In this document: positions 21,535-34,043 of the stretch, piece after piece
Layout of the letters: every line of letters begins with the position of its first letter
How positions within the stretch are numbered: the first letter of the stretch is position 1
Program-made: the position numbers and the translations under genes
Notes under the pieces: generated by a model
What the model saw: only the letters and a program-made list of their open reading frames with translations
Told to the model about the DNA's origin: nothing
Databases searched by the model: none
Source: Madurella fahalii
Lineage: Eukaryota > Ascomycota > Sordariomycetes > Sordariales
NCBI GenBank assembly: GCA_029876055.1
Contig: CM056876.1
Location: forward strand, 5,022,001-5,086,000
Reading direction: 5' to 3'
Length of the DNA stretch: 64,000 nt

Positions 21535-22794
21535 ATGCAACGCGCACAGTCTGCAGTGGACTTCTCCAGCCTGCTGAACCCAGAGGTTGCGGCGGAAAGG
21601 GACCAGATCTCGCCGCGACACCATCACCAACAGCAACACCAACAGCAACAAAAACCAGCATCCGAAGGCGACATGGCTGCCGTCGGTCTGCTCCGCCCGA
21701 ACGGGCCTTTGCCAGCGGGAGCCCAGCCCGCCGAGCCGCCTACCGAACTCCCCCGGCCCTACAAGTGCACCATGTGCGATAAGGCTTTCCACCGGCTAGA
21801 GCACCAGACCCGGCACATCCGGACGCACACCGGAGAGAAGCCCCATGCCTGCACGTTTCCCGGCTGCAGTAAGCGGTTTTCACGGTCTGACGAGCTGACG
21901 CGGCACTCGAGAATACACAACAACCCGAACTCGCGGCGAGGAAACAAGGGCCACTCCCAGCACGCGGCCATGATCCATCGGCTGCAGCCCGACGTTATGC
22001 CTCCGCCGCCGGCGCCCAAGGTCATCCGTTCGGCACCCCCAACGGCCATGTCGTCGCCCAACGTCTCGCCTCCGCACTACAGCTCGTACGGCCTCCCGCC
22101 GCCTCTGATCCTCGGCCCTTACAGCCGCGGCTCGCTCGGCGGCCAGGGCGGTCCGGACATGCTGGCGAGGGCCGCTGTGCAAGCGGAACGGGACAGCGTA
22201 CCTGGCCCCCACCACTATCCGCCCACGAGGCAGCATCCCTACTACGGCGGCGGCCTGCATTCGTCGCGGAATCACCTGCCCGGGCTCGGGGCGTACCACA
22301 TGTCGCGCTTGCACTCGCACGACGACCACGACGACCACTATGCCCATGCATACAGGCAGCCGAAGAGGTCGAGGCCCAACTCGCCCAACTCGACCGCTCC
22401 GTCGTCCCCCACCTTCTCGCACAACTCGCTGTCGCCCACGCCAGACCACACGCCGCTCGCCACGCCGGCGCACTCCCCGCGTCTGCGGCCATACAGCGGC
22501 TGCGAGCTGCCCCCGTTCCGCAACCTGACGCTTGGTCACACCCCCGCGCTGGCCCCTCTCGAGCCGCAGCCCGAGGGCCAGTTCTCGCTCAACCCGCCTC
22601 CGCAGCCGGCGCCCAGGAGTAACGGCATCTCGCTGACCGACATCATCAGTCAGCCCGATAGCACCCAACGGAAGCTGCCGGTGCCCAAGGTGGCTGTCCA
22701 TGACCTCCTAGGGCCGAGCGACGGCTACACGGTCAGCGGCAGGAGCTCGTCGTCGAACAGCATCTCGGGCGGGGATCTGTACGACAGGCTGTGA
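21535..22794 (+). CDS. cre1: CreA/CRE-1 carbon catabolite repressor, C2H2 zinc-finger transcription factor
   Basis: A nuclear DNA-binding repressor that, when glucose is present, shuts down genes for alternative carbon use (cellulases, xylanases, sugar transporters) by binding SYGGRG sites. The single-exon frame gives 419 residues, the usual length. Two C2H2 fingers lie at about 76-128: C78, C81, H94, H98 and C106, C111, H124, H128, joined by the THTGEKPHAC linker. The finger helices (FHRLEHQTRH and FSRSDELTRH) match the CreA/MIG1 class. Also diagnostic are the MQRAQSAVDFSSLLNP start, a His/Gln run after it, a Ser/Pro-rich PNSTAPSSPTFSHNSLSPTP block, and the C-terminal repression-type segment with LTDIIS and QRKLPVPKVAVHDLL. 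The first finger reads KCTMC where KCPLC is common. Upstream SYGGRG sites suggest autoregulation. Identification is firm. Confidence 0.97.
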   Translation: MQRAQSAVDFSSLLNPEVAAERDQISPRHHHQQQHQQQQKPASEGDMAAVGLLRPNGPLPAGAQPAEPPTELPRPYKCTMCDKAFHRLEHQTRHIRTHTGEKPHACTFPGCSKRFSRSDELTRHSRIHNNPNSRRGNKGHSQHAAMIHRLQPDVMPPPPAPKVIRSAPPTAMSSPNVSPPHYSSYGLPPPLILGPYSRGSLGGQGGPDMLARAAVQAERDSVPGPHHYPPTRQHPYYGGGLHSSRNHLPGLGAYHMSRLHSHDDHDDHYAHAYRQPKRSRPNSPNSTAPSSPTFSHNSLSPTPDHTPLATPAHSPRLRPYSGCELPPFRNLTLGHTPALAPLEPQPEGQFSLNPPPQPAPRSNGISLTDIISQPDSTQRKLPVPKVAVHDLLGPSDGYTVSGRSSSSNSISGGDLYDRL

Positions 22795-25700
22795 ATACGT
22801 GCGCCGTGTCATTTTTTTTGGGACTCGACAGTCTGCAGCAACCTCCGACGACATGACTTGATGACTACCCCGGGCTTTATAGAAGGACATAATACTGGGC
22901 GTTTGGCGATTTTTCCTTTCCACTCTGTTGCGATCTCTGGACGGACACACAGTACTCGAAATTTTTAATCTCGCTTTTAAGCGATGGACACGATGCAGGG
23001 CTCTGGAAGGATATAGACATCACCACTTTTTCTTGGACGGATAGACGGGTCTTTTTTCTTCTTTTTCCTCTCTACACTCCCTATCCAACTTCACTGGGGC
23101 TACGAAAACGACAACTGTTTCCCTTTGTTCACAGCTTAGTTTCCTGCAGCGGTGGCGGGCTCAAGAATGCCACACCAGCTCCACGCCAACCGCGACAACG
23201 GGACTTTCCTATATCTGTTTCTCTTTGAATTGTCTAGGGTTGGGAAAAGGGAATAGGCCTTGATAGATGGAAGGCGGATATCTGAATACGGCAGCGAAGG
23301 ATCCAGGAGTCTTGTTTCCGTTTTTTGCGTTTCTCTTTGACGTGTAATTTTTTCCTCGGTTAGGGTTTCTATTCTCTTCTCTTCTCTTAGTTACTCACAG
23401 GCACAGCAGAGCAGACTGGTGTGTCAGAATTCCAATAGCCCTTAGTCAACGTGGCAGACCCCCGAAGTGAGATTGTCTGATGGTTGCCCCGATCTATCCG
23501 TCCCTCCATCCATCCCCCATCCCAGTAGGAGCCAGAATTAAGGGCTGCGAATCTAGGGGCTTTGCTCTGCCCGACACGGAACTTTCACGGTTGTCGAGTC
23601 AGTTCACCTTGCTGTCTGGGCAACTAGTGCCCGCGTGACACATTCTTCTCTGACCCAAACCGATGGGATGGGTTACCTTACCAAAACCACTCAGCATGCC
23701 CCTACCGGCCAAACAAACGGACGGGTCGCATTCAAAGGAACATTACCATTTTCCCTCTCTCTCTCTTTTCCGGGCCCCGCCTCCTTCTCCACGTTTCAAG
23801 CCAGCACAGTTGCTTTTCTTGGGGTGCTGCTGCTGCTGCTGCTTGCTGCTTGATGCGGGGCCGCGGGGGAGCAGGGAAGAGGCAGATCTGTGCTCCCAAG
23901 TCGCCTGGCCGGGCCAACACGCGGCGCAAGGGACGTTTGTTGGGTTTTGTTTGGGACGCGTACACACAGTATGGGGCACGGGGGAAGCCCTGCGCCCAGG
24001 GGCGAGAGAATCCTTCTAGATACTTTTCTTTTTCTCTCTTCCCCCCTCTTGGCGGCCGGCCCCCCGGCTGCCCCGTATTTGTTGTGAAATTTCCCTTTTT
24101 CAGCCATTCTCCTTAATCATGTGCCCTCTCTTGCCTCCTTGGCTTGTGGGGTGTGGTAATTCCTGCTGCAGCCTCTTCTTTTCTGCAATGGCCTTGTTAT
24201 GTGCTGTCCATGTAGCATCTTGCTACGCCGCCCTCTTGTTTCTTCCTTGCAGCAAATATCCTTCTCGTGCTTCTCCCACGATTCCCGGTGGGCATGCAGT
24301 GTGGCATTCGTTATCTGGCGTGTGCCAGGGCCCCACGACTGGGTCTATGCAACAACGTTGCCGTTGAACATAACACAGTACACTAGCATGTACTCCATGG
24401 AATCATGAAAAAGGGCGAAGGATCCCCTTCCATTTTTTTTTCCTGCGGTTACAAATGATCCGCTCCGCAGCTGACGGGGCGGCGTCGCCGTGTGGGTGGG
24501 CTGGTGGATGCGACGCTGGCCTTACGTTATTACCGTGTGTGTATTTGTGTTTTCTACCCGTCTTTGAATGGCAGATTATGCGCGGCCACACACACACACA
24601 CACTCTACGGACACTCACACTCCCACACCCACACCCACAACATGCATATAGGGCTTGGTATAATACATGAAAGATGGGGCAAGAGAGTCGGTGGATGCCC
24701 GTACCACCTCGCTGTAAAAATTTCCACCTTCTACTATAGGGAGTAGGTCGATCAGGCTGCGAGTAGAGTAGAGCTTCCCGTGCTACGAGACACGCCTTCG
24801 GCGCCAGAGATGGCGTGGATGGTGTCAACTGGACCGTCATGTCGGCGTTGCATGGCTCCCTCGTTGCAGTTTGTACATATCGAGAACAACAAGTGCCTCG
24901 TGCGGGCAACGGGCGACAGAGATGACGCCAACTGTCACAATTTACAGCACGCCATGCATAGTGGAGGGCCTCACGGTCTCGGAAATTTTACGACAGTGTG
25001 AGAAAGGCATCTCTCACCGAAAATGCGCCTTTGCGCGAGTCCAATGTCGATAGGATACGTTTACGGTTGCCTGTTGGCTCAGCCTCCCACAACAGGATCC
25101 CGACGAATGGCGTAGCGTAGCCAAGGGTGGTTAAAGAAACGCCCAGAACAACACCCCAGAGCCGGGCACCGCGCCGCGACCCGGGGGTGGATGACAGGCA
25201 TTGAAGGGCGCCTTGGCGAGCTCTGTGGTGTGTGGGGAGAATGGGCTCTGCGTGTCGAATGCTTGTGTATCACGTCAGCGTTTGACCCGTCTTTTTCCCT
25301 GATCCTAACGTGACATCCTTTTCTTATATGCCCCCCGGAAAATCCTCCGGCCAGCAATCCAGCCGAACTCCGACCTCAGAATCTGTGGGGGTGGGCTAGA
25401 AAGTCTGGGGAGGCCGATGCCAGCAGGTGGCCGCAGACACTAGAACGACAATATAGCGCCGTTTTTGTGTCCCGCGAAGTCTTATCAGACCGCCCGAATA
25501 TTAACGCCATGGCCTATATCAGCAACTCTATCTAAACTTGGCAAGCCCGAGCTCTGTTCTCAGAACGTCGAGGGTTAGACCGTACGGTGGTCGCCATTCC
25601 TGGCAGGTCGGCTTGTGTGACATGGACATCTGGGACGCACCCCGGTTGGCTGGCTGGGATGCCCGTTTGTACTTAGGATAAACCGCTCGGGGGAGAGATT

Positions 25701-28212
25701 GTTCAACAGCAGTCGCCTATAGCGCCATCGAAGACGAGGCAGGCCGGACCAGTGTGGGTAAGATGGGGGTGCTGAGGCGCTGGTGGTGCCAATGTCATGT
25801 ACGCACCATACGATGCACTCCAGCCGATCCCCTCACCGCAACTTCGGGTGACGGAGACGGCGCAGAGACGCGGCGGCTCGGGTTGTGGTTGGGCGGACCA
25901 ATGCCTTGTCTTGTTGCGGGGTGATGTCGTCGGGCACACGTTCAGATCATCGATCTCCCTAGCGCTGGGGTGTTTCAAGGGCCAATGAGGATGGTGGGAC
26001 GCCCCGCGGATCGCCGAGGAGCTGAGTTTCGGACGACCCGGCAGCTGCAAGCACATTTTGCTCGCACGTCTCGACGGTGCCACTTGCGTCGAGATTAAAT
26101 CACTAATGCGAACCGCAAATGTTCTGTGAGGTGTGCCTTACTGATTGGTTAATGAGGCCCTCGTAGGAGTCGTCCTAAAGCAGGGTCGCGGTTTGTTCCG
26201 AGCGCTCCCGTCGGGCCACGGTCGGGTGCTTTGTTGATGGGATATTCTGGCGAAGCGGTGATGGGACGGAAAGATTACGTGTGTGGTGTACGAAGGTGCT
26301 GCGTGGATGGTTCCTCGCCCCGGTCTCTGGGGTCAAAGACCCCTGATGCAATCGTCTTCCCCGCAAAACGCCAGGCCAAGCATCCCAGGGCCTTGCTAAC
26401 GCGATCGGGCATTCTGGGAGGCATCCTGTTCGTGGTTCTTTCCTCATCCAGAAGCCAGCGGTCCCATGATGAGACGAAACGAGGCTTCGTTCGGACGCTC
26501 ACGGAGCAATTTTGAGCGCGTTTGCATGGAATGTGGGGGTTCTAGACGCCCTCGGTGGGGTCAGAACAACTGAGGATTGCTCAAAACCGGACCGGTGCAA
26601 CGCTCTGAACCTGGGTACGAAGCCAATGGCAATGCGCTGCTGCGTTGCTTGTGTCTGGGCGCAGCGAGTTCCTGTTCCCATCGCCAATTCCTACCCCTTG
26701 GCGGCAGCTCGGGGGACCAGCGGAATGGGACGTCTGCCGGCTTCCCTTCCCGCCCTGGCTTATCTCCAAGCAGGATGCTATTCTTGGGGTGCCATCATAT
26801 AGCATTCGGTCTGAACAAGGAAGCAATGGAAAATGGAACAAGCGATAAGCTGCGTTGGCGACGAGGTAGTTGCCTGTCTTGGCTTGCCTCGTGTGCGCTG
26901 CAGACTGACCCTGTCGTCTTCTACGTGTAGTGGACGCAGGACGTGCAGAGCAGAATCGCTGCACTGTTCGGATCTCCTGGGCTGATGGGGACCCCGCTGT
27001 GGAGAAGCCCCCCACGCCCCGTGGGGTTCTGAAGCTTAATGCCAACCCCGGCCAAGCCAGCTGGGCAAGAGCCGGGGTGCAACCCCACACTCGAAAGAAG
27101 GCGCTGGCAATGGTGTCCTGCCTCCGAGTCGCCCAAAATTGCAAGCCCCCAAAAAAGGGCGACCAAGGGCAAATCGCGGTGTGAGGTTTGTCTGGCCCTT
27201 GCTGCTCGTAACCGAGCGGGTTGGAGAAGGCGTCCGATACCTACGCCACAATCGAGAGCCACAACGGCAACTCTCTTGGTTCTGCAACTGGGAAGTGCGA
27301 ATGCCGTACTGTGTATCGCACTGCTCTTCTCGGCCGCTTTTCTCGTGCTCCCGCGGCCCGCGTGACTCGGCGACCGAGCGCGATCAAGCAGACCCAGAAA
27401 ATCGATTCGGTGGCACCGTTGTTTACCCAGATTCCTGCTCAACTCTTCGCGCCCTGGAATTGATGGCGACTCTGACATGACACGCAGGGTTGCTCGCCAG
27501 GCGGTGGCTGCCTGCTTCCGCGGTGTTGCGTTGCAGGAAGCGGCCCCCTCGCGCTGCAACAGTTGACGGGGCTTGGTCCCTCGGTGTGCGCATCATCGCC
27601 ATGATATCACCTTCCCTAGCCGCTGTCAGCCAGCCATGGCATTCTTGGTTGAAACCGGCAACCCAGCCGTCATCGGGGCCCCGGCGCAGCACCAGAGCCC
27701 GGGGATCAGTCCGCTGTTGCAACCGTCGAGTCGCCATCGAGATAACGCCGTCCGGCCAACGACAGACGTGGCGTCGATACGCGCCATGATCAGGTGTCCG
27801 GTAGGTCGACCATTCGTCTCCGCCCTATGGACCTACTCGGACACGGGGGGACTGGCTCTCGACTGCCGGGTTATTTGCGTCTCCGGCCTCATTTGCTGCT
27901 TACGCAGCCGGACAACCTCGCGATTGCGCCTTCAAACGGTGTCATAGATTTCCCTGTCGATATGCCGGTGTTTATACGGCGGGGAATGGGGGCGCAATTG
28001 TGTTCATCCTATCAGTCATCTCGCCCCGACGAATGGGATGCTCACTTCGCGATCGAGTTTAGTGTGGGGGAAGTCGTGGTCGCCGAGGGTTTGATATTGA
28101 TTGATTGATGACCTCGACCGGGAATCGTGCTTGCTGCGTGGACGCTTCTGCAACTCAGCGCCGCGCCGGGGTCCAAGGAACGGCCGGTTCAGGCTATATT
28201 GCATGACAGCTA
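22795..28212. other. Long gene-poor region downstream of cre1
   Basis: About 5.4 kb. The first kilobase or so, T-rich, probably holds the cre1 3' UTR. A pentanucleotide TTCTC run lies near 23372-23387, a short CTG/CTT run near 23826-23850 and a CA microsatellite at 24587-24603. Open frames up to about 210 codons on both strands are Arg/Ser/Pro-rich shadows without domains. No gene is supported. Confidence 0.4.
24587..24603. repeat. (CA)n microsatellite
   Basis: Eight CA units in a row, followed by imperfect ACTCACAC and CCCACAC repeats to about 24640. Confidence 0.9.
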
Positions 28213-28466
28213 TTAGTTACCACTGACAGCCAACTTTGGGTGCTCATCACCGGCGCCAGCGTGAAGCAAATCTGCGAGAAGCGCTTGGGGTTCGGGGTAC
28301 CAGCAATGCTCTAGAACGTCCAGGCCATCTTTCTTTTGCAGCGTCACTCGCGTCTTGGAGCGCTAGGTCAGCGGGACCGTTTACTAGCACTTTCACAAGC
28401 TCAAGTCGCCACCCGTCGAGATAGCCGCCGAAGACCAACACTTGCCCGGCATCTTGGTCTGCGTGA
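28213..28466 (-). pseudogene. Decayed ankyrin-repeat-like gene fragment
   Basis: On the minus strand one frame reads through LELVKVLVNGPADLALQDASD, typical of an ankyrin helix pair and loop (hydrophobic LVKVLV, then a G-A-D turn). The reading continues naturally only after a one-base shift near 28330-28338, in an A-rich run, as GLDVLEH...ALLADLLHAGAG before a stop at 28213. A second ankyrin-like helix (ALLADLLHAGA) is in this second frame. No start, splice sites or full repeats are intact. I read it as the 3' end of a degraded ankyrin protein gene; more relic may lie upstream to about 28700. The match is by eye only. Confidence 0.45.
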
Positions 28467-31400
28467 CAGCGCCGAGCATGGCAAAGAACAACCAGGAAGA
28501 GGAGTGTGCGAGCACACTAGATGTTGTGCTCCCCACGGTACCAAGGTCGAGATATACCCCAAGCAGCAGCACGGTGCAGCCGCTCCGCGAATGTCCGCCT
28601 TGGAGTGCGGTTCGACTACGCGCCACAACCGTTGGCCGCCATCAGCCAGGTACGCTAGACCTAGAGAAACAACCCGATTCACGGCTGCATCTCGCGGCCG
28701 ATCCGGCAGCCATCCGACCCAGCTCTTCCAGACGGAGCAACGACGAGGCCGATCAAAGATGTCAGCGTCTCTGAGGCAGGTACGGGAATTCTCCAAATCG
28801 ACCAAGGGTAAACGGACAAGACCGGCTAGCGTAGACGCCAAGGAAGGCCCTTGTCGGGTCTTGCCAGCTGTATTGGCTACTCTCACGGGTAAAGCCTCTG
28901 CAACCGGAGAGCCGGGACGCAAGTTGCTGACCGATAAATTGCGCCGTCGAGCCCACTATTGATTCCTATCTCCCCGGCTCCAGCGCAATCTATTGCTTCT
29001 CATCCCCTTTTCACCTTTGTTTATCCCCTGTGACGTCAAGTCAGCGCGGATTCTTGGGATTACCATCGGGGGCTCGCTCTTGGTCCCCGACGTCCAAGCG
29101 GTCAAGCCCAACCGACAGTTGCCCCCGGATCCCCCCCCCCGCGGGGAGGAGGGGTTTTATTTCCAGGGTATACGGGCACACTGGCTTCCCCCGGGGGTTG
29201 GTTGCTGTGCTGAGACATCAGGGTGCTCCATGGTGTGCGAGTTTCCGTCGCTTCCTCACCTGCCGCCTGGGGAAAATCTGCAGCAGCGGCACAATGCGCA
29301 TGTAGGCGTCTCTTCTTGGGTGCTGGCCCCGCAGCCTGAATATTTCCCTTGTCCTGTCGCGCATGTGGTCTAGAACCCTTGCTCAGGGGAAGCGGGCATT
29401 TGTCTATCAGCATCGACGCACACTGGGGCGTCGAGTCAAAAAGGTGTGGGTCTAAACTCGCGGTTATCACGAAGGGCCCGATATTGCGGCTCAATCTACG
29501 ACACATGTCTACTATGTATCCTTGTATCGCAATCGCGGGTGGGTGATTTCGACGTGTGTCGAGATTGGCCCTCCCCAAGTTGCGCGAGTCGAGTTGCTTC
29601 AGTAATATCGGTTCGACTTCACGTTTTGTCGCCCTCGTATTCGCCGCACCCGCCGCTGATGCAGGTGGCGATAGGGCCGTTCGGTCTACCTGCCGTGCAA
29701 CCACCTCCGGAAGGCATCTCCATGCGGCTCCCCTAGATTCTACGACACTCGATAATCCTCTGCTCATATTAACCCCAATATCCGTTGGGGAAGCGCCCGA
29801 GTGAGGGGGGCCTGGCTGCGGAGAAGCGGATTGCTCCAGCAGACGCGTGCCGAGCGGTTTCGCATGGGTGTCAAGGTCTTAGCCAGCGCTGCCCGCATAG
29901 GCGAGGACGGCTCACGCCCCTTTTAGACGGCATGCATACACCGACTAGTAGTCGGTCAGCGGCTCCTTTTTGTCAGAGCGGGTCAGCCCGCTAGTTTGTT
30001 GCCCTCTAGCGCGCTCTCTAATTCAAGGGACAGGGTGGCGGGAGTGTGCAGGCATTTGCCTGTCACCCAGATCGGGCGATCGACTGGGACGCATGGTGGC
30101 TGTGGCTTAGAAAACCCCCTAGGAACTTGCCGTGGAATCTCGGACCGAGAGGGAATTTTCGGCTGGGCCAGTCAACTTGACCCGACCAGCAAGTTTTGCC
30201 TCGTCGACTCTTTATTTGCCCAGACGCTCAAGACTCAAGGACCTTTCACTCCAAGATACAGTTGCATGGAAGGATCGATTTGCTTCTGAACCCCGGACAC
30301 CGCACAAAACGGGCCCAGCGCGAAACGGAGCGCTTCCCGCTCTGCCCGCCAGGGTATGCCCGCTTTCCGCGCGGGACGTGATGGTGATGGCGATAGATGG
30401 TGGTCGTGCTGCCGGTGGTGGTGATGGTGACGAAGAAGATGCAGGCGGACAGGTAGGTAAAGGGGTGTCCCGTGCCGGGGAACCCCCTTGGTGGTCGTTG
30501 TCTTGGATGTTTTATCGCCACCACCCTTACATACATATCTCAACGGTAGACCAGGATGGTTTGTTGTGGCGTCATAAGCGGATACGCAAGCAGATGCGCG
30601 CGCTAGAAACCCATAGTGAATCGGCATTACCTGCTGCTGGCGGTCTTCGGCAATCCTTGGTCTGGCATGTGCCGCTTTGTCGCCTTTTCACAGCTTTCAT
30701 AACTTTCATCATCTGGGTTGGGTACGCGCCCAGCATTGGCGTACATACGTTGGTAAATAGACGGCATTACAGAACACTACACTCCTCCCGAATGTGCCAT
30801 TCACTCCCTTCCTCCTGCCCTTGCTGCCAAGGCGCGGAAGATCATCCGTATGGCGGGACGAGTCTGCTTGTTTTGCTCTCGTCCACGGGAAGTTGAAATG
30901 TTTTCGGGGCTCAGGACTGTTGGGTTCCGGCCCGCGATGTCTTCATGCTCGTTTGAGTGTCTATCTCTTTACCTACCTACAGCGGTAGCTCTTGCGTATA
31001 CCGGGCCGGAGCTTTCTGGAAGGGTTTCACTGCTGCACCGAGCGGAGCGGCGGGCTCTCCGCGTGTCATTATTGGTGGTGGTGGCTGGCTGGTCTGTGAT
31101 GCCTATGGCCAAGGGCTATTGGAATATAGAGGCGGGATGGGGACGGGGTGGAACGGAGTCGACGATAGGTTGTCTATGTGATCGTGGAAAGGCAATCTCT
31201 GTGTAAAGGGGGCAGGAGAGTGAGTTGGGGGAGTGGCTTCGCGACCTGGACCCCTTCTGGAACCGCAGGATCCGAGATTCCTGTCGTCCCATGAAGACAC
31301 AAGAATTGGTATCCTCGATTTACCATATTGTTCCCAAAGGAAAATTCCTGCTTCGCGTGCCCATGTCCGGGAGTGTTGATGACGAGGATGGAGGGTTCCC

Positions 31401-32499
31401 CTCACCTGTATCACCGTCTCCTTCCCCCCTGGTTCATCGCCGCGTTCCGTTGTAGTCGCGCGCCCCGAGCGGGATGGCGCTGTTACTGTGTGCGGTGCAC
31501 AGCGCCACCCCTCCTCCGCCTGTCCTTGTCTTCTTCCATGGCATTCCACATCATTTGTGCACTCTAATTCGCGTTCGATTCATAGTAGCAGGGCTGGACT
31601 TGGGTCTGGACCCGGAACGGGGCGAGGACTCTGCTCTCCGCGGTGGAGCAATTCCGGGATTTGATATGCATGTCTCTGCGAAGGAGGGCTACGCTGGATC
31701 GCGTGCTTCGTTTCCTTCCGATTTCTTGATCGGCTTGCCTTCTGCCTGTCTTGTTGTAGCCGTGGTAGCAACATGTCACGGTTCGTGACGAGTGACTTGT
31801 GTCAGGTCACTGGTACAATCGACACATTTGACCAAGTCACCTTTCTGTGTTTTGATAACTCTGGGTGGCCTCGACTAGAAGAACGCCCCCCGTCTTCGGG
31901 CCGAAGCGCGACAGTGATTTTTCTCGGCTCGGCTGGGAAGGTGTTTTGATTGACCTGCCCGGGAGGATTTGTGTTTTTTGTTGTTCATTACTGTTTCTCC
32001 GTCTGCCTGTTGCCACTGGAGTGTGTGATCAGCGGGTGTACTGTCCGGGACGGTGGCTCATTGACTCGGCAGTGAGACAGACAGATGGGTGGAATGAGGT
32101 GTTTGGAATTTGGATGGACGGCTCTCTCATCGGAGTGAAGGCCCCGGTTTGTTGTGATTCTCAGGGGGTTACTGGGTGGGGAGCCCCTGAGAAACCCCCC
32201 CATTGGAGGCCCTGCTACTGACCTTTCTCATGTCTGGCTCACTCTTTGCGCCATCAAAGCCTCACTACATGGCTGGAATTCATGGGTCGGAGGCTATCAC
32301 GTCTCTCGTACGCCCCTCGTAGTTATTCTGAGAGATTTTTGTTGCATTCCCATGCTACAGAACACTGGCCAGCCAGCCATTGCCTATTGCCCATGGACTG
32401 AGCGTTCATCGGTCCATCCTACGCTGCATCCCTTGGACGACCGCACGGCCTTGCCATCACGGTGCCTACCGCGGACGTCTACCCTCTTTTACAAAGTGT
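28467..32499. other. Gene-poor region, 4 kb
   Basis: No supported gene. Large open frames, such as 30132-30896 (+) and 29102-29767 (-), overlap others on both strands and have compositions expected of random GC-rich DNA. The part next to 32500 probably holds the 3' UTR of the leftward small gene. Confidence 0.4.
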
Positions 32500-33107
32500 T
32501 CATGCCTCGTAACTCGGGGGATTCGCAGGGATGACAGTGACAGCTCGCAGGAAGCTGAGAACTTCATACACAGCCTTGGTAATCTCGAGCCCCCTCTTCT
32601 TCCAGTCGCTCTCAGACCACAGGCCCTTCAACTGGTTATCGGAGATGACGGTGACAATGAAACGGATGTAGTGGTCCTCGACAGACCAGCCTTCCTTGCG
32701 TGGATGATACATCAGATACCGGGGGTCGCGCGAATTGAGGGTATCCTTGGCCCGCTGCGTCGTTTTGGTCTTGTCTGGCTCGGAGGCTTCTGAACGGCTG
32801 CTCAGGAAGTCCCGCACGAACTCATTCCATGACCCGCGTACGTAAACTCCATTCAGCCACCTGCTCAAGTGGTTAGATCGGGGCGGCTGGTCACGGAGCC
32901 AACATTGGGAAGCGCCTACTCGTAGAATTGACGAATATCTTTGAAGGGAAGCAGGTCGAGGATCAGACGTTCATGCTGCGAGGACAGCTGGACGGCGGCT
33001 ACCGGGACTTGTGGTTGAGGACTGCCCATCATTGGGTGGTCGTGGCCGTGACGGGCAGATAGCAGTGGCTGTGAGCTTAACTCTGGTCTCGACTCGGCAC
33101 CGCCCAT
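32500..33107 (-). CDS. Conserved-looking hypothetical protein, 182 residues, two exons
   Basis: Exons 32920-33107 and 32500-32860 join in phase across a 59-nt intron ending GAGCAG. The joined segment reads LLPFKDIRQFYEWLNGVYV, which makes good protein sense and supports the junction. The N-terminal ~40 residues are Pro/Gln/Ser/His-rich and low complexity; the rest is a compact mixed helix domain with aromatic and charged residues (GSWNEFVRDFL, GWSVEDHYIRFIVTVI, SDWKKRGLEITKAVYEVL). No signal peptide or membrane span is evident. I do not recognise the family. The start at 33107 (MGGAESR) is the first ATG of the open frame; an upstream exon cannot be excluded. Confidence 0.6.
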
Positions 33108-33129
33108 AGACGGTTCAAAGACGCTTCTC

Positions 33130-33960
33130 TCTAAATCACGACCCGCTCTCCCGGGAGCGTAATCGAGTTGCCAAACGGCGGTTATGAACAGGAGGTTTTA
33201 TGGTCAAGAGCTCTGCAGTATCCAGGGGGGAATAACGCGTTGGATGCCTCCGTTGGTGCCAGTGAAGAGGGGCAAAGCCACGCTGCGTCGTCAGCGCAAA
33301 GTAGGCAGGTAGCCGCTGAGCGCCAGGGCGCCGCATCACTGCAGACTCGCGCTTCCTGATCAAGGTTGGCGATAAGTGCTGGCGCACCCATCTCCCGCTC
33401 GATCGACTGCATGATTCGGTTTGTCCGGTGCGAATACAGACAGATCATGGGAGAGGATAATGGGAACCCAACTCGGCACACTGTGCAGTAGCGACATGGG
33501 CCGTGGGGCAGCCCCAGGCAATGCGGCGCGCACCAACGTGCATCTAGCACTGTACTCGGAGTGGGTCGCCGGTGCTCACAACGAACCACAGCAATGCCCT
33601 GGCCGGAATCTTATTCGTCAATCTCAGACGACGGCATTCAGACCTCACCCACCTTCATTTTCGCGTCAAGCCATCGTGGTCGTTCGGCCGGGCGATCTTC
33701 ACTTGTCTCTCGTACATTTGCCCTGTTCTTATAGGTACTCACTCGCCAAACATCGGGGTATCTGACACGACGTTTTCCCGCTCGAGGGAGTGAGCGCACA
33801 CTGCAAGGGCTTTAGTTCCAGGGCATGACGCTGCAGCAGAGTCCAGATCACCATCTCCTTGCTTCTTGTCGCCCCCGATTTCATCAATTTGGATAATCTG
33901 ATTGGTATGTTTTTGCGTGGGTCTGTGTCTCGTTCGCCCGATAGATGAGTTCGTGGCCTT
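33130..33960 (-). pseudogene. Possible decayed or unresolved gene between the hypothetical and BTB-bromodomain genes
   Basis: Minus-strand segments look like coding DNA but do not join. One, 33743-33897, follows an ATCAG acceptor, reads IDEIGGDKKQ...ERENVVSDTPMFGE and ends at a GTGAGT donor. Another short one holds MYERQVKIARPNDHDG. A third, about 33330-33470, reads ICLYSHRTNRIMQSIEREMG and LIANLDQEARV. Stops separate them and I could not find introns that restore one frame. It may be a real multi-exon gene I failed to solve, or a pseudogene. No domain is recognised. Confidence 0.3.
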
Positions 33961-34043
33961 GATAAGCGGAGTGGATGAGAACCCGATCTTCGAACCGGCC
34001 CCAGTGCATGGACGTGTGCTAACTGCCGGAGTTCTCAGAAAAC

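Noticed and set aside
21880..22701. 273-codon minus-strand frame antisense to cre1
   Set aside because: A shadow of the cre1 coding frame; Arg-rich and without a plausible product.
26921..27559. 212-codon minus-strand frame in the cre1 downstream region
   Set aside because: Composition matches random GC-rich sequence; plus-strand frames of similar length overlap it.
30132..30896. 254-codon open frame on the plus strand
   Set aside because: No domain or family feel, and overlapping frames on both strands.
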